This document shows positions 1 through 7,185 of a stretch of DNA of 64,000 nt, piece after piece. Made by a program: the position numbers and the translations under genes. This DNA comes from an uncultured Marinococcus sp. (GTDB lineage Bacteria; Bacillota; Bacilli; Bacillales; Marinococcaceae). The stretch spans positions 248,001-312,000 of the forward strand of contig NZ_CANLSU010000003.1 of assembly GCF_947493875.1 (NCBI RefSeq), in the 5' to 3' direction. The notes below the pieces were generated by a model. The model was given only the letters and a program-made list of their open reading frames with translations. It searched no databases and had not been told where the DNA came from. Within the stretch, counting starts at the first letter, position 1; every line of letters begins with the position of its first letter.

Positions 1-39
1 AGCCTCCTTCAGGCCCCGGGGTTTTTCATATTTACCGGA

Positions 40-474
40 CTATAGCCGTACGACCATCACGCTGCAGTGGGCATTTTTTGTAATGTGCTCGGAGACGCTG
101 CCAAGAAACATCTTCTCGACGGCGTTTAAACCAGTCGCTCCTGTGACAATTAAATCAACATGATATTTTGGCACAAGATCGCGTGGAATAGCTGTTTTCG
201 GCGAACCGTATTCAATATCAGCCACCACATCCGTGAGGCCAAACTCTTCTGCCTGCTTTTTGTATTTGTCGAGCAGCTGGCGTGCGTCGTCCTCTACGTT
301 ACTGATAACGGTGGAGTCGTAATTGCTCATCGGCCGGTAGGCATTGCGGTTGATCACTTGAGTGATCACAAGCTGGGACCCCTGGGCCTTAGCAATCGGA
401 AGAGTAGTTTCAAACGCATAATCTGCTTCCTCGGAACCATCTACAGCAACCAAAATAACGTTCATCGTATGCAT
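40..474 (-). CDS. Universal stress protein (UspA family)
   Basis: This is a single-domain universal stress protein of 144 aa, the usual length for the family. The N-terminal strand NVILVAVDGS carries the conserved Asp at residue 12. The C-terminal nucleotide-binding signature G-x2-G-x9-G-S is intact at residues 112-126, so it is probably an ATP-binding member. A longer reading frame begins at 489, but its first codons (ATG AGG AGG) are the ribosome binding site itself. An AGGAGG at 481-486 lies six bases before the ATG at 472-474, so I start there. Family members are cytoplasmic stress-survival proteins; the exact role here is not shown by context. The neighbouring genes run in the opposite direction. 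Confidence 0.93.
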   Translation of the reverse strand: MHTMNVILVAVDGSEEADYAFETTLPIAKAQGSQLVITQVINRNAYRPMSNYDSTVISNVEDDARQLLDKYKKQAEEFGLTDVVADIEYGSPKTAIPRDLVPKYHVDLIVTGATGLNAVEKMFLGSVSEHITKNAHCSVMVVRL

Positions 475-745
475 AATCCGCCTCCTCATAAGTTGATGGG
501 GTTAACTGTTTACTTCTAGGTTATAAGCGGATTTTCCTGTTTTCGCGGGGTGAAAATTTCCCATTGGCTGCTTAAAGCAGAAGATGGCCGGGAATGAAAT
601 CCAACAGCGTATTATTGAAGAGGGCTTTGCATTTAATGAATAATATAATTATGTTAACTGCTGGGCAGAAAAAGGATTACCCCGGCAGTAAAAGCGGGTA
701 AAAGGGATTAACGGTGATGAAACGTATGATAAAGGAGGAAAGGCC

Positions 746-973
746 GTGAATAAAAAGCAGAAAAAGCAGCTGGACAAACTGATTGTCGACTATCTGAAGG
801 ACCGGGGGAAATCCCATGAACTGAAGGTGGCAGACGAGCTGTCAGAGCGGTTTGAAGGAAAGCTGCATGCAGCCACAGTGCTTGTGAGAATCGACCGAAT
901 GAAAAAAAGCAACGAGCTGCGGCATGAGGCGAAAGCTGTCCATGACACGATCGTCTGGGCTAAAAAACTGTAG
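746..973 (+). CDS. Small basic protein, unknown
   Basis: Unrecognised 75-aa protein rich in Lys and Arg, predicted almost entirely helical, with no membrane segment. The start is GTG, chosen because an AGGAGG ribosome binding site lies seven bases upstream (733-738). It is the first of fourteen consecutive small plus-strand genes that run up to lexA. The charge and helical character would suit a nucleic-acid-associated protein, but that is a guess. Confidence 0.7.
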   Translation: MNKKQKKQLDKLIVDYLKDRGKSHELKVADELSERFEGKLHAATVLVRIDRMKKSNELRHEAKAVHDTIVWAKKL

Positions 974-1095
974 TTTCCTTTATAAAAAATGAGGATCCTG
1001 GTTTTTAATCGGCCCGGAACAGGGAAAGACGGGTATAGGAAGAACGGCAGGCGAACGCTTCTCTGCCGCACAGCACACGGAGGAGGACACCAGGA

Positions 1096-1371
1096 ATGGA
1101 AAAACTGGAATTTCAATTTATAACATGTGATAAACGGGGAGAAATCCCGATAGAAAGCGGTATATTGACGATTGAAGACGATAATACCTGGCAGGCGGAA
1201 TTAATTAATTTCACTGGAGGCATGGAGCTGTTTTCGGATCAGGGCAACGAGTTCCGCATTAAGGACAACAGCCTGGCGGAGTATGAAGGAACAGGCAGGG
1301 CGTCGAAAGCAGGCGACGAAGAGTCGGAAGGAAATATTATTATCAAAGGCCAGGGGAAAATTAGCAAGTAA
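1096..1371 (+). CDS. Small acidic beta-rich protein, unknown
   Basis: Unrecognised 91-aa acidic protein with alternating hydrophobic residues that suggest a small beta-sandwich. A GGAGGAG sequence precedes the ATG and a hairpin terminator follows the stop, so it is probably a single-gene unit. Its pattern (a Trp followed by alternating Ile/Leu, then two Gly-containing strands ending in I-x-G) resembles that of the products at 3750-4052 and 4508-4801. I suspect a diverged paralogous family, by eye only. No signal peptide or cysteine pair is seen. Confidence 0.7.
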   Translation: MEKLEFQFITCDKRGEIPIESGILTIEDDNTWQAELINFTGGMELFSDQGNEFRIKDNSLAEYEGTGRASKAGDEESEGNIIIKGQGKISK

Positions 1372-1377
1372 TAATAA

Positions 1378-1401
1378 AGCATCCCGCGTGGGGTGCTTTT
1401 T
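1378..1401 (+). terminator. Rho-independent terminator
   Basis: An eight-base stem AGCATCCC/GGGGTGCT with a four-base loop is followed by a T run. It lies just after the stop of the 91-aa gene. Confidence 0.85.
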
Positions 1402-1503
1402 CAATGAGCATGCCGGCCAAAGCGGCCGGAAGGGACAATCTAAAGGAGTTTGAAGGCCCGGGGTACTAACCAGCAGCATAAAACGTTTCTACAGGAGGTA
1501 AAC

Positions 1504-1833
1504 ATGTCATTTCGAGATTCCATAGGAAAAAATGTTAGAATCGCTCTCGCGGATGTAGCCAAGGAAGATAAAGTACTGCAGTTGATTTTGGCGCCTAAGA
1601 CAATGGAAAAGTTTATTATCGTAAAAATCGATTCCATCGATGAGATGGGCATATGGATTGAACACGAAATAGAAGCTGAGCTCGATGAAGATGAAGACGG
1701 GGAGAAGCTGCTGCAGACGCAGCGCGAAAAAAAGTTCGTCCGGTCAAAATTTCTCATCAAGTGGCACTACATCGAAGGGGCCTACGCGCCGCTCGACGAT
1801 GATGTTAACAGTAAAATGAAATTCCTGCGATAA
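1504..1833 (+). CDS. Small protein with possible barrel fold, unknown
   Basis: Unrecognised 109-aa protein. The open frame extends upstream to 1450, but AGGAGG at 1493-1498 points to the ATG at 1504. A stretch of alternating hydrophobics (IIVKIDSIDEMGIWIEHE, about residues 39-56) looks like small-beta-barrel strands. It is followed by an acidic linker (DEDEDGE) and an aromatic C-terminal part with the motif WHYI. It sits 16 bases before the next gene and probably shares a transcript with it. No function is assigned. Confidence 0.7.
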   Translation: MSFRDSIGKNVRIALADVAKEDKVLQLILAPKTMEKFIIVKIDSIDEMGIWIEHEIEAELDEDEDGEKLLQTQREKKFVRSKFLIKWHYIEGAYAPLDDDVNSKMKFLR

Positions 1834-1849
1834 AAGGAGGGGTCCATAT

Positions 1850-2299
1850 ATGGACACTTGGATTCATCAATTATCAAGCACGGCCCGCCAGAATAAAAAA
1901 CAGGCGTCCACCGTGGAAGAGGAAAAGCAGATGGAAAGCATACGTGCCTGCTCGGAGGAGCTGACAGGCATGTTTGATGAATTAATGGGGACCATTAACG
2001 GACGGTCAGATTTAAAAGTAGAAAAAGTAAAAAGCAACAAGCATGTAAAATATTTTTACGGCGTTTCGGAGCTTATTATTGAATCCGGCGAGATTTTTAC
2101 CCGTAAAGGCTTTCTGGAAATGAACTTTAAGATTCGTATTAACGACTCTGCCTATAACGTCAGCGATGTCCGGCCGCGCAGTGCTTACCTGAAGGACTTA
2201 AACTCATGCCGATGGGAAACGGAAACGGGCACTGTATTTAATGAAGAACAGGCATCAATATTATTTAAACAGGCGCTCCTCCCCTATATTGAAGAATAA
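1850..2299 (+). CDS. Hypothetical protein, 149 aa
   Basis: Unrecognised soluble protein, the largest in the small-gene array. The N-terminal 50 residues are charged and likely helical. The rest is mixed alpha/beta with the aromatic patch VKYFYGVSELII and one Cys near the C-terminus. A strong AAAAGGAGG precedes the ATG. It follows the 109-aa gene by 16 bases, so the two are probably cotranscribed up to the terminator at 2312-2341. Confidence 0.72.
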   Translation: MDTWIHQLSSTARQNKKQASTVEEEKQMESIRACSEELTGMFDELMGTINGRSDLKVEKVKSNKHVKYFYGVSELIIESGEIFTRKGFLEMNFKIRINDSAYNVSDVRPRSAYLKDLNSCRWETETGTVFNEEQASILFKQALLPYIEE

Positions 2300-2311
2300 A
2301 AGCAACAGATG

Positions 2312-2341
2312 CAGTCCGGAAATATTCCGGGCTGTTTTTTT
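2312..2341 (+). terminator. Rho-independent terminator
   Basis: A ten-base stem CAGTCCGGAA/TTCCGGGCTG (one G-T pair) with a three-base loop is followed by seven T residues. Confidence 0.9.
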
Positions 2342-2536
2342 ATTGAATTTGAATAAGTAGTTTTTCCGATACAGGTTAATAAACGGTGTAGCGATACATA
2401 AAAGCAACAAAAAATATATAACGGTGAAAAACAGGAACCGGGTTAAAAAGAACCAGAAAATAAATTTCAAAATTCGAAAAATAATAGTACTTTATTACTC
2501 GGAATTGAAGTATTATAAAAGAGAGGGGGCTAAGCG

Positions 2537-2758
2537 ATGGCTGTCGTGTATGTCAACCGTCACGTCCGTTATGTGCAGGTGCTGTTAAGCGATGAGGGGA
2601 GTCTGTTGCACTGTTTAACGTGGGAGAGCGATGAGGGATTTGTATTTGACATTCATGCGCTTGATGACAGCTCGTTTTCCCCCAAGTATGACCGGATCTT
2701 TATGCCATTTGACCAGGAAACGATGACGCTTCATGGAAACACGTATATTTTGTACTAG
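2537..2758 (+). CDS. Hypothetical protein, 73 aa
   Basis: Unrecognised 73-aa protein, beta-rich by its pattern, with an AGAGGGGG ribosome binding site. The second half (DIHALDD ... TLHGNTYIL) loosely parallels the middle of the 99-aa protein at 5323-5622 (VLHSMSD ... IHAKEHTYVL), so the two may be distant paralogs. A hairpin follows the gene. Confidence 0.65.
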   Translation: MAVVYVNRHVRYVQVLLSDEGSLLHCLTWESDEGFVFDIHALDDSSFSPKYDRIFMPFDQETMTLHGNTYILY

Positions 2759-2784
2759 CAATAGCCAGGGGGAAATAAATCAGG

Positions 2785-2820
2785 GGATACGCCGGGGTGT
2801 CGGGTATCCTTTGTATTTTT
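2785..2820 (+). terminator. Probable terminator
   Basis: A six-base stem GGATAC/GTATCC encloses a GC-rich loop and is followed by the T-rich run TTTGTATTTTT, just after the 73-aa gene. Confidence 0.5.
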
Positions 2821-3004
2821 ATATATACACTATGTACACGTGTAATATACAGTTGTATAAGTGTTTCGCTGATCGTTTTTGTTTCTTTTTATATACACAT
2901 GTGCAGCATCACTGCTGAATGGAACCTTCGCAATTTTAGCCGGGTCCTGCACTGTACGGCGGCAGGCTCCGGTTCGTTCCTATACAATAGGGATTAGGAG
3001 TGTT

Positions 3005-3268
3005 ATGCTTTGGGCGGAACAGAAGTTGAAAGGAGCATGCGCTATCTCTCAATTTTCTTACGTGATCGATGAAGAAGGAAATGAAGTGTTTGTAGGAACG
3101 GAAGAGGAGATTAAGGAAAAGTTTCCGGCAAGGAAAAAACATATTTTTAACTCCGAAGAGGAGCTGCTGAAGGGCATACGGGAGTTCCGGGAAAATGAGC
3201 GAATCATCTCTGTCGTAAGTGATCTGCCGGTTTTAAATGAACACTGGAAAGATAAGGACAATATGTAA
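3005..3268 (+). CDS. Hypothetical protein, 87 aa
   Basis: Unrecognised, highly charged 87-aa protein. The open frame begins at 2879, but AUUAGGAG at about 2993-3000 fits the ATG at 3005. The core VIDEEGNEVFVG followed by charged helices suggests a small alpha/beta domain. The start is uncertain, because a second AAAGGAG at 3029-3035 lies downstream with no in-frame ATG at a suitable distance. Confidence 0.55.
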   Translation: MLWAEQKLKGACAISQFSYVIDEEGNEVFVGTEEEIKEKFPARKKHIFNSEEELLKGIREFRENERIISVVSDLPVLNEHWKDKDNM

Positions 3269-3328
3269 AAGCGATTCGCTTATGCCGGCATCGGAGCAGG
3301 CGAGCGTTTTATATTACGCAGGTGCGGA

Positions 3329-3360
3329 CCGGACTTTTTCCAGAAAGTCCGGTTTTTTTT
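3329..3360 (+). terminator. Rho-independent terminator
   Basis: A nine-base perfect stem CCGGACTTT/AAAGTCCGG with a six-base loop is followed by eight T residues. Confidence 0.93.
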
Positions 3361-3439
3361 ATTAGATGGAAAACTTTTAAAAGCGCTGGCGTAGTATAAT
3401 GAACAAAGTACCTCCCAGTCTTTGTCAGAGAGGAAGATG

Positions 3440-3622
3440 ATGATGAACAAGAAAAGAAACACCGCCTGGCTGCTGATGCCGCTGCTGCTTCTGCAGGCCT
3501 GGTGGCTTTACCGGGAAGCAGAAAAGCAGGGAAAAGCAAAATGGAAATGGGGCCTATGGGGATTAACGCAGTTTCCGACCCCGGCAGTCGCTTTTTATGT
3601 CATTCACAAATGGAAGGAGTGA
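3440..3622 (+). CDS. Small membrane protein, unknown
   Basis: A 60-aa protein with two hydrophobic stretches: LLMPLLLLQAWWL near residues 10-22 and a second around LWGLTQFPTPAVAFYVI. A basic, Trp-rich turn joins them. It is probably an integral membrane hairpin. Three ATGs lie in tandem at 3437, 3440 and 3443. AGAGAGG at 3427-3433 best suits 3440 or 3443. A terminator begins immediately after the stop. I do not recognise a family. Confidence 0.6.
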   Translation: MMNKKRNTAWLLMPLLLLQAWWLYREAEKQGKAKWKWGLWGLTQFPTPAVAFYVIHKWKE

Positions 3623-3651
3623 CCCGGGCCTTCTGCCCGGGCGCTTTTTTT
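3623..3651 (+). terminator. Rho-independent terminator
   Basis: A seven-base stem CCCGGGC/GCCCGGG is followed by CGC and seven T residues, directly after the preceding stop codon. Confidence 0.85.
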
Positions 3652-3749
3652 CCGAGGTTTCAAATCGCCTCCCGGGTGTAATAGGGTAAAAAGAAGCCGG
3701 TGATTCTGCCGGCACGTGCAGCACCTATTAGAGTGAAGGGGCGACAAAA

Positions 3750-4052
3750 ATGAAACAGGAAACCCAGGAAATTAACGAAATTGTACTCGACGAATCGGAG
3801 CTTCGGTTTGATTCTGCGTACTTGTATCTCGAAACGTCCGATCCGGACCGGATTGGGGAAAGTGCCTGGACCATAGTCATTTATAATGCGGAGCAGGAAT
3901 TTTCCGGGGAGTTTACGAGCCGAAACAGCATCAGCATCCGGATCAAAACCGAAGAAGCAGAGTATCAGGGACTCGTTCAATTCAAAAACATTGAAGGCAG
4001 CGAGAAGAAGCACTGCCACCTCGACGGTCTCGATGAACTCGTGCAGATATAA
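3750..4052 (+). CDS. Small acidic beta-rich protein, unknown
   Basis: Unrecognised 100-aa acidic protein. The pattern W-x-I-V-I, then SISIRI, then Y-x-G-L-V-x-F and H-L-D-G-L-x-x-L matches in order the 97-aa protein at 4508-4801 (W-x-V-S-I, ALDLYF, F-x-G-x-V-Y-I, I-E-L-E-G). This supports a paralogous beta-sandwich family within the array. There is no signal peptide. The ribosome binding site GAAGGGG is moderate. Confidence 0.68.
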   Translation: MKQETQEINEIVLDESELRFDSAYLYLETSDPDRIGESAWTIVIYNAEQEFSGEFTSRNSISIRIKTEEAEYQGLVQFKNIEGSEKKHCHLDGLDELVQI

Positions 4053-4195
4053 AGCAGGACTGAAGAACGGGCGGCAGCTGAAGCTGGCGCCTGTTTTTGT
4101 ATGCTGGGCAGCTGGCAGCCGAACGTTTAATACACGTGAATTCGGGGATTATAGCTGTGAAAAGATGCTCCACGATGGAGAAAGGAGAGAAAGCC

Positions 4196-4438
4196 ATGAG
4201 TCCGAGAAAAGAAGCGATGGCCCAGCTCGCCGGAAGAGTCGAGCGCGGGGAAATCGGCGCCGAATGGTCGCCGGCAGATGAAATCGAACAGGACCGTTTT
4301 CAGGAGCTTGCGGAGCACGGATACGTGACGTATGACGATGCCTCCGGAGAGAAAGATCAGGCGGTTTACAGCGGCATCGCGATTACAAAAGAAGGCCGCG
4401 AGCTTTATGAAGAATATAAGCGGCAGGTGGACGAATAG
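4196..4438 (+). CDS. Possible winged-helix small protein
   Basis: Unrecognised 80-aa acidic protein. The reading frame opens at 4097, but AAAGGAG at 4182-4188 precedes the ATG at 4196. The C-terminal half, with LAEHGYVTYDD then SGIAITKEGRELYEEY, has the spacing of a winged-helix wing followed by the common I-T-x-x-G-x-x-L closing helix. A small DNA-binding or YjcQ-like domain is possible. This is a pattern judgement only. Confidence 0.62.
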   Translation: MSPRKEAMAQLAGRVERGEIGAEWSPADEIEQDRFQELAEHGYVTYDDASGEKDQAVYSGIAITKEGRELYEEYKRQVDE

Positions 4439-4457
4439 AAATAAACGCCTCCCCGCG

Positions 4458-4483
4458 GGCGGTTTTATTTAAGCCGCCTTTTT
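4458..4483 (+). terminator. Rho-independent terminator
   Basis: A stem GGCGGTTT/AAGCCGCC (one G-T pair) with a five-base loop is followed by five T residues. Confidence 0.75.
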
Positions 4484-4507
4484 AAAAATGATACCCAGGA
4501 GGACGCG

Positions 4508-4801
4508 ATGCCGACATTAGCACTTGAAGCTGTTAAAACAGTCTCCACAAATGAAGTTATTCATGTAAACGAAGGGCAGCTGCAGGCCGGCGACGGGCCG
4601 CTCGAGCGCTGGAACGTCTCCATTACGGACTGCGAAAACGAAGAATTTTTCCATCAGGCGTTCGACAGCGCTTCTCCTGCACTGGACCTGTATTTTTACA
4701 CCCGGGAAGGATTTCAGTTTGGCGGCCAGGTTTATATTACCCGGGTGGATCAAAAGAGTATCGAGCTCGAAGGAAGCAGCGCGCTCCAGGAACAGTCGTA
4801 A
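4508..4801 (+). CDS. Small acidic beta-rich protein, unknown
   Basis: Unrecognised 97-aa protein, a likely paralog of the product of 3750-4052 and more distantly of 1096-1371. The shared order is a Trp strand, an aliphatic strand, a Gly-x-x-V strand and an I-x-L-x-G strand. A CCAGGAGGA sequence precedes the ATG. It lies 21 bases before the next start and probably shares its transcript. Confidence 0.7.
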   Translation: MPTLALEAVKTVSTNEVIHVNEGQLQAGDGPLERWNVSITDCENEEFFHQAFDSASPALDLYFYTREGFQFGGQVYITRVDQKSIELEGSSALQEQS

Positions 4802-4822
4802 TTGGATGAAAGGAGGATGACT

Positions 4823-5149
4823 ATGGCACAGGAACCGGATTTTTCCCGGGAGGGGCTGAAAGGCTACCGCGTACGTCCGATCCATTTTGCCGGAGAATCG
4901 GTCGAAGTGTATCAGAAGGAAGAGCTGGTGCTGCTCGTCCAGGTAACCACCTCGGCGATGGCAGCCGAAGCCAGTTTAAAGGAAGAAAACGTGCCGGGAT
5001 GGCTGTGGGATATCGGCATGGACTATCTGAAGCAGGAAGAGCCGACGGAAAGAAAGCGTCTCGTCATCACCGTTCAGGACGTGACCGACGGAGAATTAAA
5101 CAAAACGTACGACAATTTATTGAGAGAGTTCGAAGCGCCCTCCAGCTGA
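4823..5149 (+). CDS. Small protein with WLW motif, unknown
   Basis: Unrecognised 108-aa protein. AAAGGAGG at 4809-4816 abuts an in-frame ATG at 4817, so the ATG at 4823, six bases away, is the better start. It aligns by eye with the 104-aa product of 6066-6380. Both have H-F-x-G, then a strand with E-x-L-x-L-x-x-Q-x-T, an acidic stretch, W-L-W-x-x-G, a V-x-I-T strand and a terminal Y-x-x-L helix. I take the two as paralogs. No known domain is recognised. The terminator stem includes its stop codon. Confidence 0.72.
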   Translation: MAQEPDFSREGLKGYRVRPIHFAGESVEVYQKEELVLLVQVTTSAMAAEASLKEENVPGWLWDIGMDYLKQEEPTERKRLVITVQDVTDGELNKTYDNLLREFEAPSS

Positions 5150-5162
5150 GAGGGTGCTTTTT
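5134..5162 (+). terminator. Terminator overlapping the stop codon
   Basis: A nine-base stem AGCGCCCTC/GAGGGTGCT is followed by five T residues. The 5' arm and loop lie in the last codons of the 108-aa gene, whose TGA is within the loop. Confidence 0.88.
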
Positions 5163-5322
5163 GTTTCTATTTATATAGAAGAAACAGGCTGATTGCTTTT
5201 TGGGCAGCAGGCGTTGAGAGACACGGCTTTTACCGGGTACGAAGGGAAATTCTTTCTGAAAAAAACGGGCGGGTGTCTTCTCGAACAGCACAAACTGTGG
5301 TATAAATAAGTGGAGGGGGTGG

Positions 5323-5622
5323 ATGACAGTGGCTTTAGTGGAATTCAAATGCAGAACGCAGCCGCAGGTGACGTATAGCAGTGACGGTCATGAAATTCAT
5401 TATAAGGTGATTGAATACGCCGATGGCTATGAAGTGGTGCTTCATTCGATGAGTGATTTTCAGCCGGCCGATGAAAAACTGTTATTTCATCAGGGAAGTC
5501 AGGTCATTCACGCCAAAGAGCATACTTACGTATTAGATACCTGCGATTGTGTGTACAGCGGTGAATCCGATGAAACGATCGATCATTCGATCTGTCACAA
5601 ACCGTATTCTAAATCCATGTAA
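5323..5622 (+). CDS. Hypothetical protein, 99 aa
   Basis: Unrecognised 99-aa His-rich protein with three Cys near the C-terminus (CDC and HSICH). These could bind a metal, but no standard motif is complete. Its central part loosely matches the 73-aa product of 2537-2758. The ribosome binding site is GGAGGGGG, close to the ATG at 5323, and a GTG at 5329 is a possible alternative start. Confidence 0.66.
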   Translation: MTVALVEFKCRTQPQVTYSSDGHEIHYKVIEYADGYEVVLHSMSDFQPADEKLLFHQGSQVIHAKEHTYVLDTCDCVYSGESDETIDHSICHKPYSKSM

Positions 5623-5632
5623 ACGCTAAGCG

Positions 5633-5661
5633 GAGCTTTCCTTCCCGGGAGGCTCTTTTTT
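5633..5661 (+). terminator. Rho-independent terminator
   Basis: A nine-base stem GAGCTTTCC/GGGAGGCTC with two G-T pairs is followed by six T residues. Confidence 0.75.
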
Positions 5662-5711
5662 GTGGCGGGCACAGGTGAAAAAAATTCCGGAAAACAGAAA
5701 GGGGCATACTA

Positions 5712-5936
5712 ATGCTGCATTTTGAAAAGAAGGATCTTCACAATTTAAACCACGCGGAGGCGCCTTATGTATCCATTTACCAATACGGAAAAACGGACAT
5801 CAGCAGCCATCCGTCCGACAGCAGCCGGGTGGGGCTCTCCAAGAAGGGCATGATGAAGCTGGTGAGCTACTGGATCGAGGAAGGCAATCTTGATGATAAC
5901 GACAAGCAGCAGATTAAAGAATGGCTTGACCAGTAG
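5712..5936 (+). CDS. Hypothetical protein, 74 aa
   Basis: Unrecognised 74-aa soluble protein. The C-terminal half (SKKGMMKLVSYWIEEG ... IKEWLDQ) is a likely helical pair. The N-terminal half has few hydrophobics and several His and Ser. AAAGGGG precedes the ATG. No family is assigned. Confidence 0.62.
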   Translation: MLHFEKKDLHNLNHAEAPYVSIYQYGKTDISSHPSDSSRVGLSKKGMMKLVSYWIEEGNLDDNDKQQIKEWLDQ

Positions 5937-6065
5937 CCTTTCAGGAGGTGTGGAAGAAATTCGGGTTTAGCAGCAGAGGTGCAGGGAAAAGGAATCACAA
6001 TTCACCAATAGAAAAACGAACTTCGGGCATAGATCAGTCCTGAAGTCGTTAAAGGGGGAAGAGTG

Positions 6066-6380
6066 ATGGCACGCCTGCTAGACTTTTACCACGGATCGTA
6101 TGAAGGCAGCCCGGGAGAGTCTGAACATTTTAATGGACCGGTGCTTCACATTTTTGAGCGTGAACGATTGCTGCTGTCGATGCAGATTACGGCAGAGGCG
6201 CTTCAGAAAAACGAACTGGATGTAGATATGACAACGGTGTATGAGTGGCTCTGGCTCCGGGGGCTCGAATTTATTGAACGGGAACACATTACGTCAGCCA
6301 CGGTAGTGGTAATTACTGACCGTGATATTCAAAAAGACAAAATTGTTACGGAATACCGGACGCTTGCTGCACGGGCATAA
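6066..6380 (+). CDS. Small protein with WLW motif, unknown
   Basis: Unrecognised 104-aa protein and apparent paralog of the product of 4823-5149, sharing H-F-x-G, the L-x-L-x-x-Q-I/V-T strand, W-L-W-x-x-G and a V-I-T-D strand. It starts at ATG 6066 behind AAAGGGGG. It is the last gene of the small-gene array and converges on lexA, with a shared bidirectional terminator between them. Confidence 0.72.
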   Translation: MARLLDFYHGSYEGSPGESEHFNGPVLHIFERERLLLSMQITAEALQKNELDVDMTTVYEWLWLRGLEFIEREHITSATVVVITDRDIQKDKIVTEYRTLAARA

Positions 6381-6386
6381 TATAGA

Positions 6387-6427
6387 ACAGGCCGCCTGCT
6401 TTTTAAAAATTGCAGGCGGCCTGTTTT
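6387..6427. terminator. Bidirectional terminator
   Basis: A thirteen-base perfect stem ACAGGCCGCCTGC/GCAGGCGGCCTGT lies between convergent genes, with an A/T-rich loop and T-rich or A-rich flanks on the two sides. It can serve both the 104-aa gene and lexA. Confidence 0.9.
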
Positions 6428-6433
6428 GTGTGA

Positions 6434-7060
6434 TTAAAAGATGGTGCGGAAAACGCCGGTGACTCTGCCGAGTATCGTACAGTTTTCTAAAATAATCGGA
6501 TCCATGGTGGCATTTTCAGGCTGCAGCCGGATAAAGTTTTCTTCTTTATAAAACCGTTTAACCGTTGCTTCCATTTCATCGGTCATAGCGACAATGATAT
6601 CGCCGTTATCGGCGGTCTGCTGTTTTTGAACGACGACAAGATCCCCGTCAAAAATCCCGGCCTCAATCATGCTGTCGCCCTGGATGGTAAGCATGTATAC
6701 CTGCTCTTCATCGGTTACCATGCGCTCCGGAAGAGGAATGTATTCTTCGACATTTTCCACCGCAGTAATAGGTTCCCCGGCCGTTACTTTACCGATGACC
6801 GGCACGTATACGGCTTTGCTTTCGTGGATCGGCTCACTGCCCTGGTCTTCAAGCTCAAGCACTTCAATCGCCCGCGGCTTTGTCGGGTCGCGGCGGATTA
6901 AATTTTTATTTTCAAGGCGGGCGAGGTGCCCGTGAACCGTAGAACTCGAAGCGAGTCCGACAGCTTCCCCGATCTCCCGTACCGAAGGCGGATAGCCTTT
7001 TTCTTTTACTTCTTCTTTTATATAATCAAGAATTTGCTGCTGGCGCTTGGATAGCTTCAT
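6434..7060 (-). CDS. lexA: SOS repressor LexA
   Basis: LexA represses DNA-damage genes and cuts itself when bound to RecA filaments. The 208-aa product has an N-terminal winged helix-turn-helix (about residues 1-65), the Ala94-Gly95 cleavage bond in VTAGEP, the nucleophile Ser130 in GDSM and the general base Lys168 in TVKRF, so it should be active. The open frame runs back to 7201, but AAAGGAGGT sits just before the ATG at 7060. It diverges from the yneA-like/yneB/ynzC set exactly as in B. subtilis. A LexA box overlaps its own -35 element, which indicates autoregulation. Confidence 0.97.
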   Translation of the reverse strand: MKLSKRQQQILDYIKEEVKEKGYPPSVREIGEAVGLASSSTVHGHLARLENKNLIRRDPTKPRAIEVLELEDQGSEPIHESKAVYVPVIGKVTAGEPITAVENVEEYIPLPERMVTDEEQVYMLTIQGDSMIEAGIFDGDLVVVQKQQTADNGDIIVAMTDEMEATVKRFYKEENFIRLQPENATMDPIILENCTILGRVTGVFRTIF

Positions 7061-7095
7061 CTCCGCACCTCCTTTTGAGGAATTTTTCTGAATAA

Positions 7096-7124
7096 AGTAT
7101 AGCATGAGGGGAACAAAAACGCAA
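7096..7124 (-). promoter_or_regulatory. lexA SigA promoter
   Basis: Read on the minus strand, TTGCGT (7119-7124) and TATACT (7096-7101) are separated by 17 bases. Confidence 0.8.
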
Positions 7125-7134
7125 ACACCCGTTC
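7123..7134 (-). promoter_or_regulatory. LexA box at lexA
   Basis: On the minus strand the sequence is GAACGGGTGTTT, one mismatch from the Bacillus consensus GAAC-N4-GTTC. It overlaps the lexA -35 element. Confidence 0.75.
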
Positions 7135-7145
7135 TAATATTTTTG

Positions 7146-7173
7146 TTGACGGGAACAGGTATTCTGGTATACT
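7146..7173 (+). promoter_or_regulatory. Promoter of the yneA-like gene
   Basis: TTGACG (7146-7151) and TATACT (7168-7173) are separated by 16 bases. A LexA box fills the spacer. Confidence 0.85.
7153..7164 (+). promoter_or_regulatory. LexA box 1 of the yneA-like gene
   Basis: GAACAGGTATTC, one mismatch from GAAC-N4-GTTC, lies between the -35 and -10 elements. Confidence 0.75.
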
Positions 7174-7185
7174 GGATGAATATAA

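Noticed and set aside
5941-5964. AGGAGGTG sequence after the 74-aa gene
   Set aside because: It looks like a ribosome binding site, but the following GTG frame stops after six codons.
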